A stretch of DNA of 64,000 nucleotides from Byssochlamys sp. IMV 00236 (Eukaryota; Ascomycota; Eurotiomycetes; Eurotiales; Thermoascaceae), in assembly GCA_001931875.2 (NCBI GenBank), contig MSJH02000546.1:1-64000 (forward strand), given 5' to 3'. Below, piece after piece: positions 1 to 9,449 of this stretch. Every line of letters begins with the position of its first letter. Within the stretch, counting starts at the first letter, position 1. The position numbers and the translations under genes are program-made. The notes beneath the pieces are model-generated. The model did not search any database. It saw only the letters and a list, made by a program, of their open reading frames with translations, and was not told the DNA's origin.

Positions 1-239
1 TATAAACCCTCAAATGTCCTTTCGCTTGGCTGAGTGGTTAGTAGCAGAGTTGAAGGGCCACTAGTAGATACCGTCCATTTAGATGTGAATATGAAATTCA
101 TACACAAACATACCACCAGCCTGTCTGAAGAGTTAAACGTATTCCGGAGATATTATAAATCCTCTCAATTTCGTACTATCTCAACTTCATCAAAATCCAC
201 TCCCTATTTATTTATTGCTGACAGTACCTCACCAAGTTC

Positions 240-1613
240 TCACCAGGTTAACGTATTCACCCAAGAATCAATCACCTCCTTAACCTCCCGAGCTCTATAC
301 CTTGGCCCATCTCCAAAACACGACGCATTCCACGCAATATCCTCAATTAACCTCGTCACCAATCCTCCCCCTTGCCCCGCTGCTCGTCCAATTCCATCAA
401 TCCCGACTCCATCCACCGAGGCCGTTCCCAACGCATCCAGCTGCGCAAAACTCGACATGCCGCACCGACTGCTGATATAGTCAACTATGTCCGGAATCCG
501 AAGCCAATCGCTCATTTTCTCACCTCTGCGCTGGGCATCCTCTTCGATAAGGACGCGGAGCTGGATCGAGCTATCCGCGTCCCAGAGGGGACTGTCTGTG
601 TCGAGAGTGCCGGTTCTGAGGAACTCGAGCCGAGCGCCGATGCGACGCAAAGCGGCTTCTTTTCCGATGATCGCGGAGCTGTGGCTGAGCATCTTGCTGG
701 CGTGTGCGGTATTTTCGTCTTCTGCGTTCGGTGTGCGTATTTCTGTGTGCTGATTTGACTGTGGTGGTGTGGGAGGAGGAGGAGGGGATACTAAGGAGGC
801 TGTGCCGTATTGGAAAGCGAGAGAGAGGGATTTCCAGAAGATGCGGCCGGCGAATGTGTGTGCGTCGCGGTCCATGTAGGGGAGCATGTGGAAGGGGAGG
901 GTTTTCGGCTTTAGATATTTGGGTATGGGGAGAGGGCTGGACGAGGGAAGTAGAGGGTCGAAGTTGTAGGGGGCCAAGCCTGTGTCTAGGCTTGAGGAGT
1001 AGCGCGACTCTTGAGGAAGTATGGTAGTAGCTACGTCGTTGCGTATAGGGTCGGCGAGGTAGCCAAGATCCTTAGGTTGAAGTGGTATATTGTTTGCTGA
1101 TGATGGCGATGTATCAGTGAGCAGCCAGCCTTCGGTCCCGATTAATGTATCACTCGGGGGGGCTTGGCTATCAACGGGGTCCGAAATCTGTCCGGAGGAG
1201 ACATTATTCTGATTTGAACCGGAGCCATGACCATCTTCCATAGAGCCTGATTCATCAACGCCGGCTATTTGTCCTGCATAGCGAATTGCCTTTAAGAGCT
1301 CTGACTCCGCCGTCTGCAGAGAATCTTGCAGCGGCAGGGAAGATAGAAAAAGTGACTTCTGATTCACAGACGAAAGCTCATTGGTGGCAGCTTGACAGAT
1401 CTTTCGAATCGAGTCTCGTAGAAGAGAAACCTCTTCCTCGAGCTTGTTGATTGTATCGATCTGTCTTTGGCGGAAGGCCCGTTGGGCCATGCGGCCTTTT
1501 TCTCTCCGGTACTGATGATAATGATTAGAAAGAAAAGACAAACATGACTGACGCAGCCAAGGAGAATATATATATACCTTCTTATATTCCTCTGGATTGC
1601 TCTTCTTCCTCAT
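240..1613 (-). CDS. bZIP transcription factor with DUF3425-type C-terminus
   Basis: Probable nuclear DNA-binding regulator. Proposed exons are 1613-1578 and 1511-240, giving 435 aa. The 66-nt intron (GT at 1577-1576, AG at 1513-1512) is a multiple of three and has no stop, so the frame also reads through unspliced. Splicing joins EEYKK directly to YRREKGRMAQRAFRQRQ, the basic region, followed by heptad leucines (roughly residues 30-55). The C-terminal half resembles the DUF3425 region found behind many Aspergillus bZIPs: a block with LPFHMLPYMDRD, then a helical tail. The middle is Ser/Pro-rich. The usual bZIP basic-region Asn is Gly here (GRMAQRAFR). The frame stays open upstream of the chosen ATG to about 1646, with a possible acceptor near 1633, so a further 5' exon is possible. 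Target genes cannot be inferred. Family call firm, start uncertain. Confidence 0.85.
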   Translation of the reverse strand: MRKKSNPEEYKKVYIYSPWLRQSCLSFLSNHYHQYRREKGRMAQRAFRQRQIDTINKLEEEVSLLRDSIRKICQAATNELSSVNQKSLFLSSLPLQDSLQTAESELLKAIRYAGQIAGVDESGSMEDGHGSGSNQNNVSSGQISDPVDSQAPPSDTLIGTEGWLLTDTSPSSANNIPLQPKDLGYLADPIRNDVATTILPQESRYSSSLDTGLAPYNFDPLLPSSSPLPIPKYLKPKTLPFHMLPYMDRDAHTFAGRIFWKSLSLAFQYGTASLVSPPPPPTPPQSNQHTEIRTPNAEDENTAHASKMLSHSSAIIGKEAALRRIGARLEFLRTGTLDTDSPLWDADSSIQLRVLIEEDAQRRGEKMSDWLRIPDIVDYISSRCGMSSFAQLDALGTASVDGVGIDGIGRAAGQGGGLVTRLIEDIAWNASCFGDGPRYRAREVKEVIDSWVNTLTW

Positions 1614-2317
1614 ATTGGCTGTTGCCTCCTCCCTACGATTAAGATATTATATCCACGATGTTGTGAGATTGACGCACGAAACGAATCGATTATAAGTCTT
1701 CAGACCCGGCTAGTTCCACTTATCGAATTGACAACATTTAATCATCGACCATGTAACGACCAGGGTGGGACATAAAGTACAAACCAAATTAGGAGCACGT
1801 AGACATGCCCTGATCTTATCAACCGTTCTGAAGTGGGGCCGAGATCCGAGGGATATACAAAGCGGCATCTGATCTAGCGTTTTATGGTGTAGTTTGTGAC
1901 TGATCTGTCGAATACTACGCTGAGAAATGCGATTAGACCAGCCCGCACTGACAGCTTGATGACAAACTTTCCGGGGGTCGAGCTATAGCGGCGGGAATCT
2001 ATCTGGGGTAGTTAAGGAGACATCTAGATAGTTACCTAGGTACGATGAAAGTTATGACAATTAAAATAAAAATTCTAGCTAGAAAAAACTATTTTACTCT
2101 AAATAGAATACTAACACTTGCTATCAAAAGCTTTAAGATAGTTATAGCTTGTAATTCCAGAACCGGCTATCACTATGAACCATGCAACTGTAACTGGAAA
2201 TACAAATATCCTAGGTATTGAATGGAAAAAGACGCTATTTTTCATCCCACGATGGTAAAGTTCTATCAGTATCCAAGTTGTTTAACCACTTCGTTCAGCA
2301 AGCTGCTGGCTGCCGAA
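1614..2317. other. Intergenic, upstream of bZIP gene; AT-rich from about 2030
   Basis: No coding frame recognised. The part next to the bZIP gene should hold its promoter. From about 2030 to 2260 the sequence becomes very AT-rich. It contains the 10-bp palindrome TACCTAGGTA at 2033-2042 and a related CCTAGGTA at 2210-2217. It reads as the edge of the decayed repeat region that follows. Confidence 0.5.
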
Positions 2318-2704
2318 TTAAAACACGTGAAAGTTCATCTGACAGAGACAAGCTGTTGATGCCGCCTCCCCCAATCTCCAGTTGCATCGAACAATGAAGA
2401 ATATTCCCCAAACTCGCTCGTGTCCGCATCGAATGGTCGCAGCACGATCTGGGAGTTCCGATATATACGCCTCCAAGACTTGGTCAAAGTCTTTTGTGCT
2501 TAAAGTGGCTTTCATCTCTGTCATTGTTGCGAGCAGGTCCTTCCAAAGGAAATCGCCGAATAGTGAGTAACCTTTGTCGCCCGGAAGGGTCTCGCCTTCT
2601 GATTCTGTGTAGTTACGGTTCCAGTTAACTATCAACTGCAGCGTTGTCAGCGGTCTGCTCTCCCCCGCCCCCCAATGAACACCGAAGACTTGCACGCCGT
2701 GCAA
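2318..2704 (-). pseudogene. Unrecognised degenerate reading frame
   Basis: A 128-codon minus-strand frame with a protein-like central part (GYSLFGDFLWKDLL, then KDFDQVLEAYISELPD). I do not recognise the family. Just upstream, at about 2700-2830, a different frame is open and Pro/Ala-rich (PPPASPAEDTAAAAV), which may be the N-terminal half now out of frame. The neighbourhood is AT-rich and contains a retroelement relic, so a decayed gene or transposon ORF is more likely than a working gene. A short multi-exon gene is not excluded. Confidence 0.25.
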
Positions 2705-3123
2705 GGAGTCGTCCAGTCAGGGGAACGTGATCCGGTATCACAGCGGCAATCGGATCAGGCTGCGTCACAGCGGCAGCAGCCGTATCCTCCGCAGGAGAGG
2801 CGGGAGGAGGAGAGATAATTCCCCGGACGGGGAAGTGACATCCTCAGGCTGTCGATACCACCGAAATCAGCATATGTTATATGAATCCCGAATCAGAACA
2901 ATTACCTGAGGAGTCTCGTTGCGCCGATGCAACACGAAACGAACTCTAGGACCCATGGTCTAATCGAATTAGCTGATGTCAACATGGCTGATCAAGACAA
3001 CTTACCCCTGGAGCAGGAGGCTCCTAAAACGAACAAAAAACAACCGATTTCTCAAAGTTTTTTCAAGCTGTTACACTGTTACGCTTTCAGAAACACGTCC
3101 AGATCTTCATTTGAACGTGTTTC

Positions 3124-3680
3124 CTATTTGACTTCTGACCGTTCTTCCTCCGTCAGACCTTTCAGGAATTCTTCGACTTCCCCCTTCCCGTCTTTCCAGA
3201 TCCATTGTTGGTTTTCCCTTGCCATAGCTTCATGAACGGCGGCAACTATTCCGTCAGGCCTGCACCCTCTATCATGGAGCAGAACTCGTGAGAGTCCATC
3301 TGCGACTTTGTTTCTTGGTCCCGGAATGTATACGTCGGACAGTGGAACTTCAGGAATAATATTTTCAGAAGCAACCAAACTAGAGACCAAGAAGCTATGT
3401 CGGAATGGAGTTCTCCTGTCTCAATATGACATGTCTTTGGAAAGCAAGACCCACAGGTAGATATGGCGCCACACCAGCTTCTTGTTGACTGTTTTGACGC
3501 ATGCTAGGTGCCATTGTGGAAAAGAATCGGACCTGATCCCATTTTCCCTAACATCAGTGAACAATGCCATTCCATTATATCCCACCTGCCGTGCCGAACT
3601 TTGACCAATCCGATGACCCTGGCTTAATCTTCATGCCAATGGATTCACAGTTCCTTTTATTGACTTCGAACTGAAGGATC
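3124..3680 (-). mobile_element. Decayed retroelement RNase H / polyprotein fragment
   Basis: The minus-strand frame ending at 3124 contains VYIPGPRNKVADGLSRV, which matches the end of the RNase H domain of LTR-type retroelement polyproteins (compare the HIPGxxNxxADxLSR signature of Ty3/gypsy-like and DIRS-like elements). The same frame can be followed upstream through NGMALFTDVRENG, a plausible first RNase H strand (..TDA/TDV..), to about 3680. It is broken by two in-frame TGA codons at 3423-3421 and 3633-3631, both compatible with CGA (Arg) to TGA changes. Further upstream a second frame seems to carry the coding signal, which suggests a frameshift. No LTRs, integrase or intact reverse transcriptase were seen. 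The superfamily is uncertain. Confidence 0.6.
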
Positions 3681-3690
3681 GGGAGCGCCG

Positions 3691-6002
3691 AAAAAGATGC
3701 CTTGAAACACGGAGTAATTGCCAGTCGAGAAGTTCCAACACCTGCCATGTATAAAGCGCATCAAGTGAGATCTGGAATCATCCAAGAGGATGCTATCGGT
3801 AGTTTGTATGTTCCGACTTTCATCAAGAAATATCTCAATCCTGGGCTAGAGGTGGATGACAACCAAAAGAACGGCACGGCGCTCCAATTGCTGCCCTTAG
3901 AAGGGCGGTACCAATACTGGGAATAATAATTAGCGCGCAGGCAGAAGAAGCTCCAGCAAGCCCCGAACGGCCGCTTCAGAGGGAGCGCAGATTTTGCTTC
4001 TGTGATGAGGACTGGCATTATTTCAGAAAAGAAATCTCTCATATGTGATCATAAAACATGAATTTAGGACTAGATGTTTCAGTAGGACCTGTAGAATAAC
4101 TAATATCACGCGACTCGATGCATTATGCATATCAAGAATGAATAAAGTGCGTAATTTATCAAAGATGCGAACAGATAGACATAGAATTAATAATAATTCT
4201 TTTTATTTATTTTATTCATTCATTTATTATATCTTCATGCAGATTAAAAAAAAAATGGTAATTCCGAACGCTCACCAGGAGCAGCGAGAGATTTTGAGCC
4301 CAAATAGTTATAGAACGTCTCAAAGTTCTAAAATGTTAAAAAAAAAAGGTTCATCCAGAAGAGCTTTTCTCGACAAAGATATAAAGCTCACATTACTATA
4401 GTAAACAGGACGAACCAGAACCCTTTTTTAAGAGCACGCGATGCTATCTAGTAAAATGAAAAGAGAAGGAAAAGATTTTCTAGGCCTGGAGGACTTTCTT
4501 GTACTTATTGTATCCTTGCTGTATTCACAATATATTTGAGGTGGTCTCCGGAGGGGAATTCCAATGTAAATGTAACCACTTCACCGAACAGGAGGAATTA
4601 ACATCCCATCAGCCTACAGGTATTCACTCATTCCCGAGATAAAATAATGAATGTGAATGCGGAAAAGGGGGAGACTGTTATTGATATTTTTTTTTTGCCA
4701 TGCTGCAAGCCGATCTATCTGTAGCTCCAAATTAGGCACTCGAAACAACAGGTATGCAATTATACCGGCAGGCAGCAAATGATTCGTACCGTGGTTTCCA
4801 CAAATACCTTACTATTGGCTAACCGGCGAGCGCTGTGGAAAAGGAGAAAGTATGTTATATCGTCAGTCGACAGACAGAGACGGAGTATAAACAGCACATG
4901 TAGTATAATAGTAGTTGATGCCAGCCAAAGCTTTCCCTCTCCCTTGTTGGATATCCGTTAAATGTCTGCGAGTAAAGTAAATATTTCTAGCGTGTGAATC
5001 TGATCAATCGGCACTACCGACGAATGATTGGTAGGGAGTTCTAACTATGTCGTAACTAGAGGGATGGCTTGCTTACACCTCGTGTACTAAATGTCCAATG
5101 TCAGAGTAGTACAGTACACAGATAGTTACATGATGACATAAGAAAATCATGTTGTGTACGAGTTAGGGAAAATAATAGTCTACACCGGTTCGGAACTCTA
5201 GGAGAGGGGGGATGTGCTGACGAGATACAGACGGGCCCAGAATAGAATAGATCCGTAGAATGTAGTAGATTAACTAGAGCGCGCGTATCATATCATTGTT
5301 GCCCCGACCGTGTTCGAAAAAAGAATTAGACTCCCATCCTGTAGTAATGATAATTGACGTCGTATACCATATGCAGTACTGAAATGGAGAAAATAGCTAG
5401 AAAAAAGCACACTGCCAAGTATATTCTGACGCATCCATTGTAAGAACGGTATGAAAAGGGGTATCGATTTCAAGAAAAATTAGAAATGAATCCGCCAGGC
5501 CGCCTAGCATAAGCTACAGCTTAATAAGCCCACGTAAGCATCTAAGCACGACCGTGTGCCAGACTGCAAGCCAGGAGAGGGGAGTGGCTCGGAGACATGA
5601 CTGTAGCGAGGAAGAGAATCAAGAAATATCAGAAGGGGAAAAAAAGGAAGAAGCAACTGCCAATGACTACTCCATGTGCCCTAATCACCTCACGTGTATG
5701 CTTTCGTCCCAGAGGCAACGATGGAAAATAAATCCGGACCCCGGCACAAAATACCTAGAGGGGAAAAAAATAGAACTATATGAAAACCGCATCCACAGAA
5801 GTCAAGTCGAAATAGAATGAAACTCACAGAATGACGCACAAAGTACACCTAGAAAATGTTAATAAACTGGAAACGGAGTCCGGAAAAGAGATATCAAGCC
5901 CGTAATACGCCTTCAAATAGATTCACCATTAGTTTGACGCCGTGTATGCAACATGCCGTGACATGGTTCAGTACGGATCGTAGCAAGGACAAGCGGCCGT
6001 GT
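3691..6002. other. AT-rich gene-free stretch, likely decayed repeats plus bHLH 3' flank
   Basis: No reading frame here looks like a conserved protein. Poly-A/T runs and A/T-dense blocks occur at 4190-4260, 4330-4450 and 4680-4710. The open frame at 3702-3926 may belong to the neighbouring retroelement relic but matches nothing I recognise. The last few hundred bases before 6003 should hold the 3' UTR of the bHLH gene. Confidence 0.45.
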
Positions 6003-7589
6003 TCAGTTCATCTCCATTGAGTATTCATCTTCTTCTTTGAAGCTCATGCCGGCGTGGCCGGAACTGCTCCAGAACTGAGGCTGGCCCTGTCCGCCACTGT
6101 TGCTACCGCTTCCACCACTATTGAACGCGGGGCTCAGACTCTGAGGACTGATGGTACCATTGTTTTGCGTAGCTTCACCGGCCAAGTTGGTATGCTTGGG
6201 AACTCTAAGACCGCTGCCCGGAGCGCGACTGTAGTGGAACGTACTCGGGTCATTCTTCTCCATCGCATCGAGGAGTTCAGTACGCATTCGCTTCTCTTCC
6301 TCCGTCTGCTCGAATGGCCAGGTACCACCCAGGCTGGTGATATATTCAGCCAGCTCGGACTCCTGCTGCAGTTTAACATGCAGAGCCCACATCAAATCTC
6401 TGGTCCATCCGACGGCACCGTTCAGGATATCCCCCTTGTTGGGACCTTTCTCCTTCTCCTCAATAGGTAAACCCATTGTGATGTTACCGGCCGTGGCCCG
6501 GCGGCCGCTGCCACCAGCTAGTAGGGATGTCGCGGTAGGTGGACTCATAGCGGTAGCACCCATACTGGGCGACAAAGCAGAATTGTTGACAAGCTGTTTG
6601 CGTACCTTATCGTCCTCCAAACGGTGCTGGGGCACCAGATGCGACAAATCCTGGATACGCTCGTTGATATTATCGCGCCGCCTCCGCTCCACCATGTTGT
6701 GAGAGGCCCTCCGACGCCTGCGTTTGGCTTCCTGCGACTCAAGCGCCTGGGCGGTAGTCATGTTGTCAACCTTGGCCGGCAGTGAAGCATGCTTGCCGGA
6801 CTTGAGGATCTCGGAGATTCCCGCGTGGTGGGAAGGGTGGCCCGGGGAAGATATGGGTGATTCGACGAAAGAGTGAGCGCTGCCTGGAGTGCCATCCCAC
6901 TGATTCGATAGGGTCTTCTGGTGACGGTGCTGCAAACCGGTACGGATCGGCTGGGACGGGAAGCTGCCAGACTCAGGAGTCCCAAGATTCAGAGCCCCCA
7001 GAGCAGGCGTCTTCGGGGTCATGGGACTCCGAGCATCAGAAGAAGCGCGGTCGACGGCTTGCAAATTTGGACGCGTCTTGCTATTCATGTAGTTCTGTTC
7101 GAAGGCACCAACATTATGCATACTCTGAGACTGATTCATCGACCGGAATTGATCATAGTTGAAATTTCCATGGATGAACGGGCTCTGGATCGGAGCGCCA
7201 TCTGGGGTGTTCGAGTACATCTGAGACATCTGGCCGGGGTGGCTCATCGACAGGCCAGGCTGCTGGTGCTGGTCATGGAGGAAGTTCATTCCATTGTTTT
7301 GCATTCCATTCTGGCCGTTGATCTCCAGATCAAGCAACTCATCCGTATCAATTCCGGAGTTTCCCAAGTTGAAGCCGGAGTTCAGGTTCTGCTGAGAGCC
7401 GAAGGAGTAGGGCATAAAGTTGGAGTTCTGCATGGTAAGCTCGGAGGGGTCGACTCCATCGCCATTGGAGTTTCCGAAGTGATTTCCGAATTGCGGGTTA
7501 GACATGGTGTAGGACTGGGACATCATGAAATTGTTGTGGTCGTCTGGTTCATGCTTTATGAAGGTTGGAGCGGCAATCGTCTCTGCCAT
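6003..7589 (-). CDS. bHLH transcription factor (Esc1/DevR-like group)
   Basis: A nuclear E-box-binding regulator of 528 aa with no intron. Residues 1-285 are low-complexity, rich in Asn, Gln, Ser, Met and Gly, as in fungal activation regions. The basic region and helix 1 lie at about 289-320 (ASHNMVERRRRDNINERIQ). They carry the His, Glu and Arg positions expected for binding CACGTG-type E-boxes. Helix 2 lies at about 385-410 (NKGDILNGAVGWTRDL). The intervening loop is about 65 residues, against 5-20 in most bHLH proteins. The C-terminus is Gly/Ser-rich and ends in an acidic segment. Similar proteins in Aspergillus include DevR, related to fission yeast Esc1, and an HLH factor annotated GlcD gamma. 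I cannot choose between these, so no symbol is given. The large gene-free region upstream suggests a long regulated promoter or leader. Confidence 0.9.
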   Translation of the reverse strand: MAETIAAPTFIKHEPDDHNNFMMSQSYTMSNPQFGNHFGNSNGDGVDPSELTMQNSNFMPYSFGSQQNLNSGFNLGNSGIDTDELLDLEINGQNGMQNNGMNFLHDQHQQPGLSMSHPGQMSQMYSNTPDGAPIQSPFIHGNFNYDQFRSMNQSQSMHNVGAFEQNYMNSKTRPNLQAVDRASSDARSPMTPKTPALGALNLGTPESGSFPSQPIRTGLQHRHQKTLSNQWDGTPGSAHSFVESPISSPGHPSHHAGISEILKSGKHASLPAKVDNMTTAQALESQEAKRRRRRASHNMVERRRRDNINERIQDLSHLVPQHRLEDDKVRKQLVNNSALSPSMGATAMSPPTATSLLAGGSGRRATAGNITMGLPIEEKEKGPNKGDILNGAVGWTRDLMWALHVKLQQESELAEYITSLGGTWPFEQTEEEKRMRTELLDAMEKNDPSTFHYSRAPGSGLRVPKHTNLAGEATQNNGTISPQSLSPAFNSGGSGSNSGGQGQPQFWSSSGHAGMSFKEEDEYSMEMN

Positions 7590-8563
7590 GTCCCGGCTCC
7601 GATGGCAGGAATTTGGTCACCAGTCGAGGAGACGACAAAACAACGTATCCGTGACCAAAGGGTTCTGTACAATCACGAAATCGTAAAGAACAACGATCGT
7701 TCGATGAATGATGGTGTGACTGGGGAAAACAAAGGTAAGCTAGAGTCCAGTTTCCCAGAGGGAAGCGGAATGGTCAAGTAATATCTCCCAGGGCGCGTAA
7801 TCCGAAAGCAGGTAAAACACCAAACCGTTCAGACAGAGACATAGACACCCAGTGGCCGCTAAGAACACATACCCGCTTGGCATCCACACACCACCGAAAC
7901 TAAATGTTCTAGACCGGAGTCCTGTGTCTGAAGATGGGCTCTGATGTAGATAATGAGCTTCAATAGCGCATAGGACAATGTCTGTCGAAGCAAACAGTGT
8001 AGCTTGTGAGCAGACTGCGCTGGCGTATCTGCTTGCGGATCAGGGTTGCTTTCGTTTCCGAAGAAACTACAGACAATCAATGAATATCAGTATGATGACT
8101 CGACTGCGATCACAACGCAACACCATTGATAAGCATTAGAAATACGAGACGTTGGAAAACAGGTAGTGGGTCCCGGATTGAGAAATATACAGGACTCTCC
8201 AGCGCGACTGTTACCGCCTACTTCCACCAGAGTGACAAAGCGGATGGCGGGGCAGACAATGTGTCTGGGTATCAATGAAGCACGCACAGAAACTCCCGCG
8301 ATAGGTGTAGAAAAGGTCTGATCAATGTACCTTGCAGGAGACGCTGCACTGTCAAAAGAGACTGGCTCTTGAAGGTCGAGTCGACGACGACAAGTGTGAG
8401 GTCTCTTTGGTGGCGCGCTGGATTGCGGGAGGCAGCAGCGCAACAAGACGGATGGTTGGGCGACGAATGAACTAGTGCGATCGGGCGTTGAAGAGAACCG
8501 TATGCGCTGCGCAGCGTAGCGATATCAACGTTGTACCACAATTGCACACAAATCGATTGAGTC

Positions 8564-9348
8564 CTGAAAGAAGATCACACTGGAGATGGTGGGAGAATGG
8601 TCAGACCGACTTTCCCAAGAGGCAAGAATGAGTAATAACAAGGGTGGGGAAGCGAGTCAAGGGAAGCGAGCACGACAAACGACGGCCGACGCAAAGGCCG
8701 GTCCGAGACACGCAGGAAGACAGGAGAAAAGACGGGTTGACTGTCCAAAGACAGGCAGAGAGGATACAGCGGAGATACAGATGGAAAAGCACCACTCTTG
8801 AGGAGAAACCCCGACGAGGGAAGGATAGAAAAGAAGATGGGCGAGCTGCAGTGGCGGGGACGGTGGGAACCGAGAGAGGCGGCGGTGGGATCGTCTTCGT
8901 TCTGGGGAAAAGGCGAAGAGGTGGAGCGACTGAAAGAGGCGGGCGGTGAGACCGTTGCGGTCAGATCCTCTAGCGCTGTGAGGGCGCGCCAAACGCGTCG
9001 ACGCGAGCCCCTTAGCTCGCCCTTCGGCCCCAGCCCAGGAAGCTCGAGCGTAATAATGTAATATTATTGTTACTCTCTCGACCCCTCAGGCAAAGGCCAG
9101 CCTCGATCTCGTAATCTGAGGCACGGAGATATGCGATACCCGTCGCGGCGGGAGACTGGTTCACCTCTAACCCAGCCCGTCGTAGGACGTCCAACGTCAT
9201 GGCACAAGTGCTCACAGAGGATGTGATAGATAGAATCAAGACCAACGAGAGCCAGATCGAGTTGACTTCCCCACCGCTGCAGCCCAAGGTTCGGAGAACA
9301 AACAAGAAGGACACACGGGAAATTGAACTTGCAGACAAATCAACTTAC
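8564..9348 (-). promoter_or_regulatory. Possible leader intron of the bHLH gene
   Basis: On the minus strand there is a near-perfect donor, CTG followed by GTAAGT, with GT at 9348-9347. A pyrimidine-rich acceptor, TTCTTTCAG, has its AG at 8565-8564. Together they would define a 785-nt intron lying wholly in the 5' leader of the bHLH gene. Other acceptors are available, for example at about 8069. This is inference from splice signals only; no transcript evidence is available here. Confidence 0.2.
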
Positions 9349-9360
9349 CAGACGGTGATT

Positions 9361-9449
9361 GAGCGAGTGAGAGTGAGAGTGAGAGTAAGAGCAAGAGTAA
9401 GAGGAAGAGTAAGAAGAGTACGAGTGAGAGCGTAAGTGAGAGTAAATGG
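9361..9449. repeat. Purine-rich GAGAGT-type simple repeat
   Basis: The plus strand is almost pure purine, with GAGTGA, GAGAGT and AAGAGT units repeated imperfectly for about 85 bases. On the minus strand this is a CT-rich tract, a common element near fungal promoters, and it sits about 1.8 kb upstream of the bHLH start codon. Confidence 0.8.

Noticed and set aside
20..55. tRNA-like start (TTGGCTGAGTGGTTAG) resembling the D-arm of a Leu/Ser tRNA
   Set aside because: No anticodon stem, variable arm or B-box follows at the right distance; at most a fragment.
6570..6625. Possible 41-nt intron (GTACGC..CCCAG) in the bHLH loop
   Set aside because: Removing it would shift the frame and lose helix 2, so the segment is treated as coding.
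6921..7781. 286-codon plus-strand open frame
   Set aside because: It is antisense to the N-terminal half of the bHLH gene and its composition mirrors the low-complexity codons of that gene.
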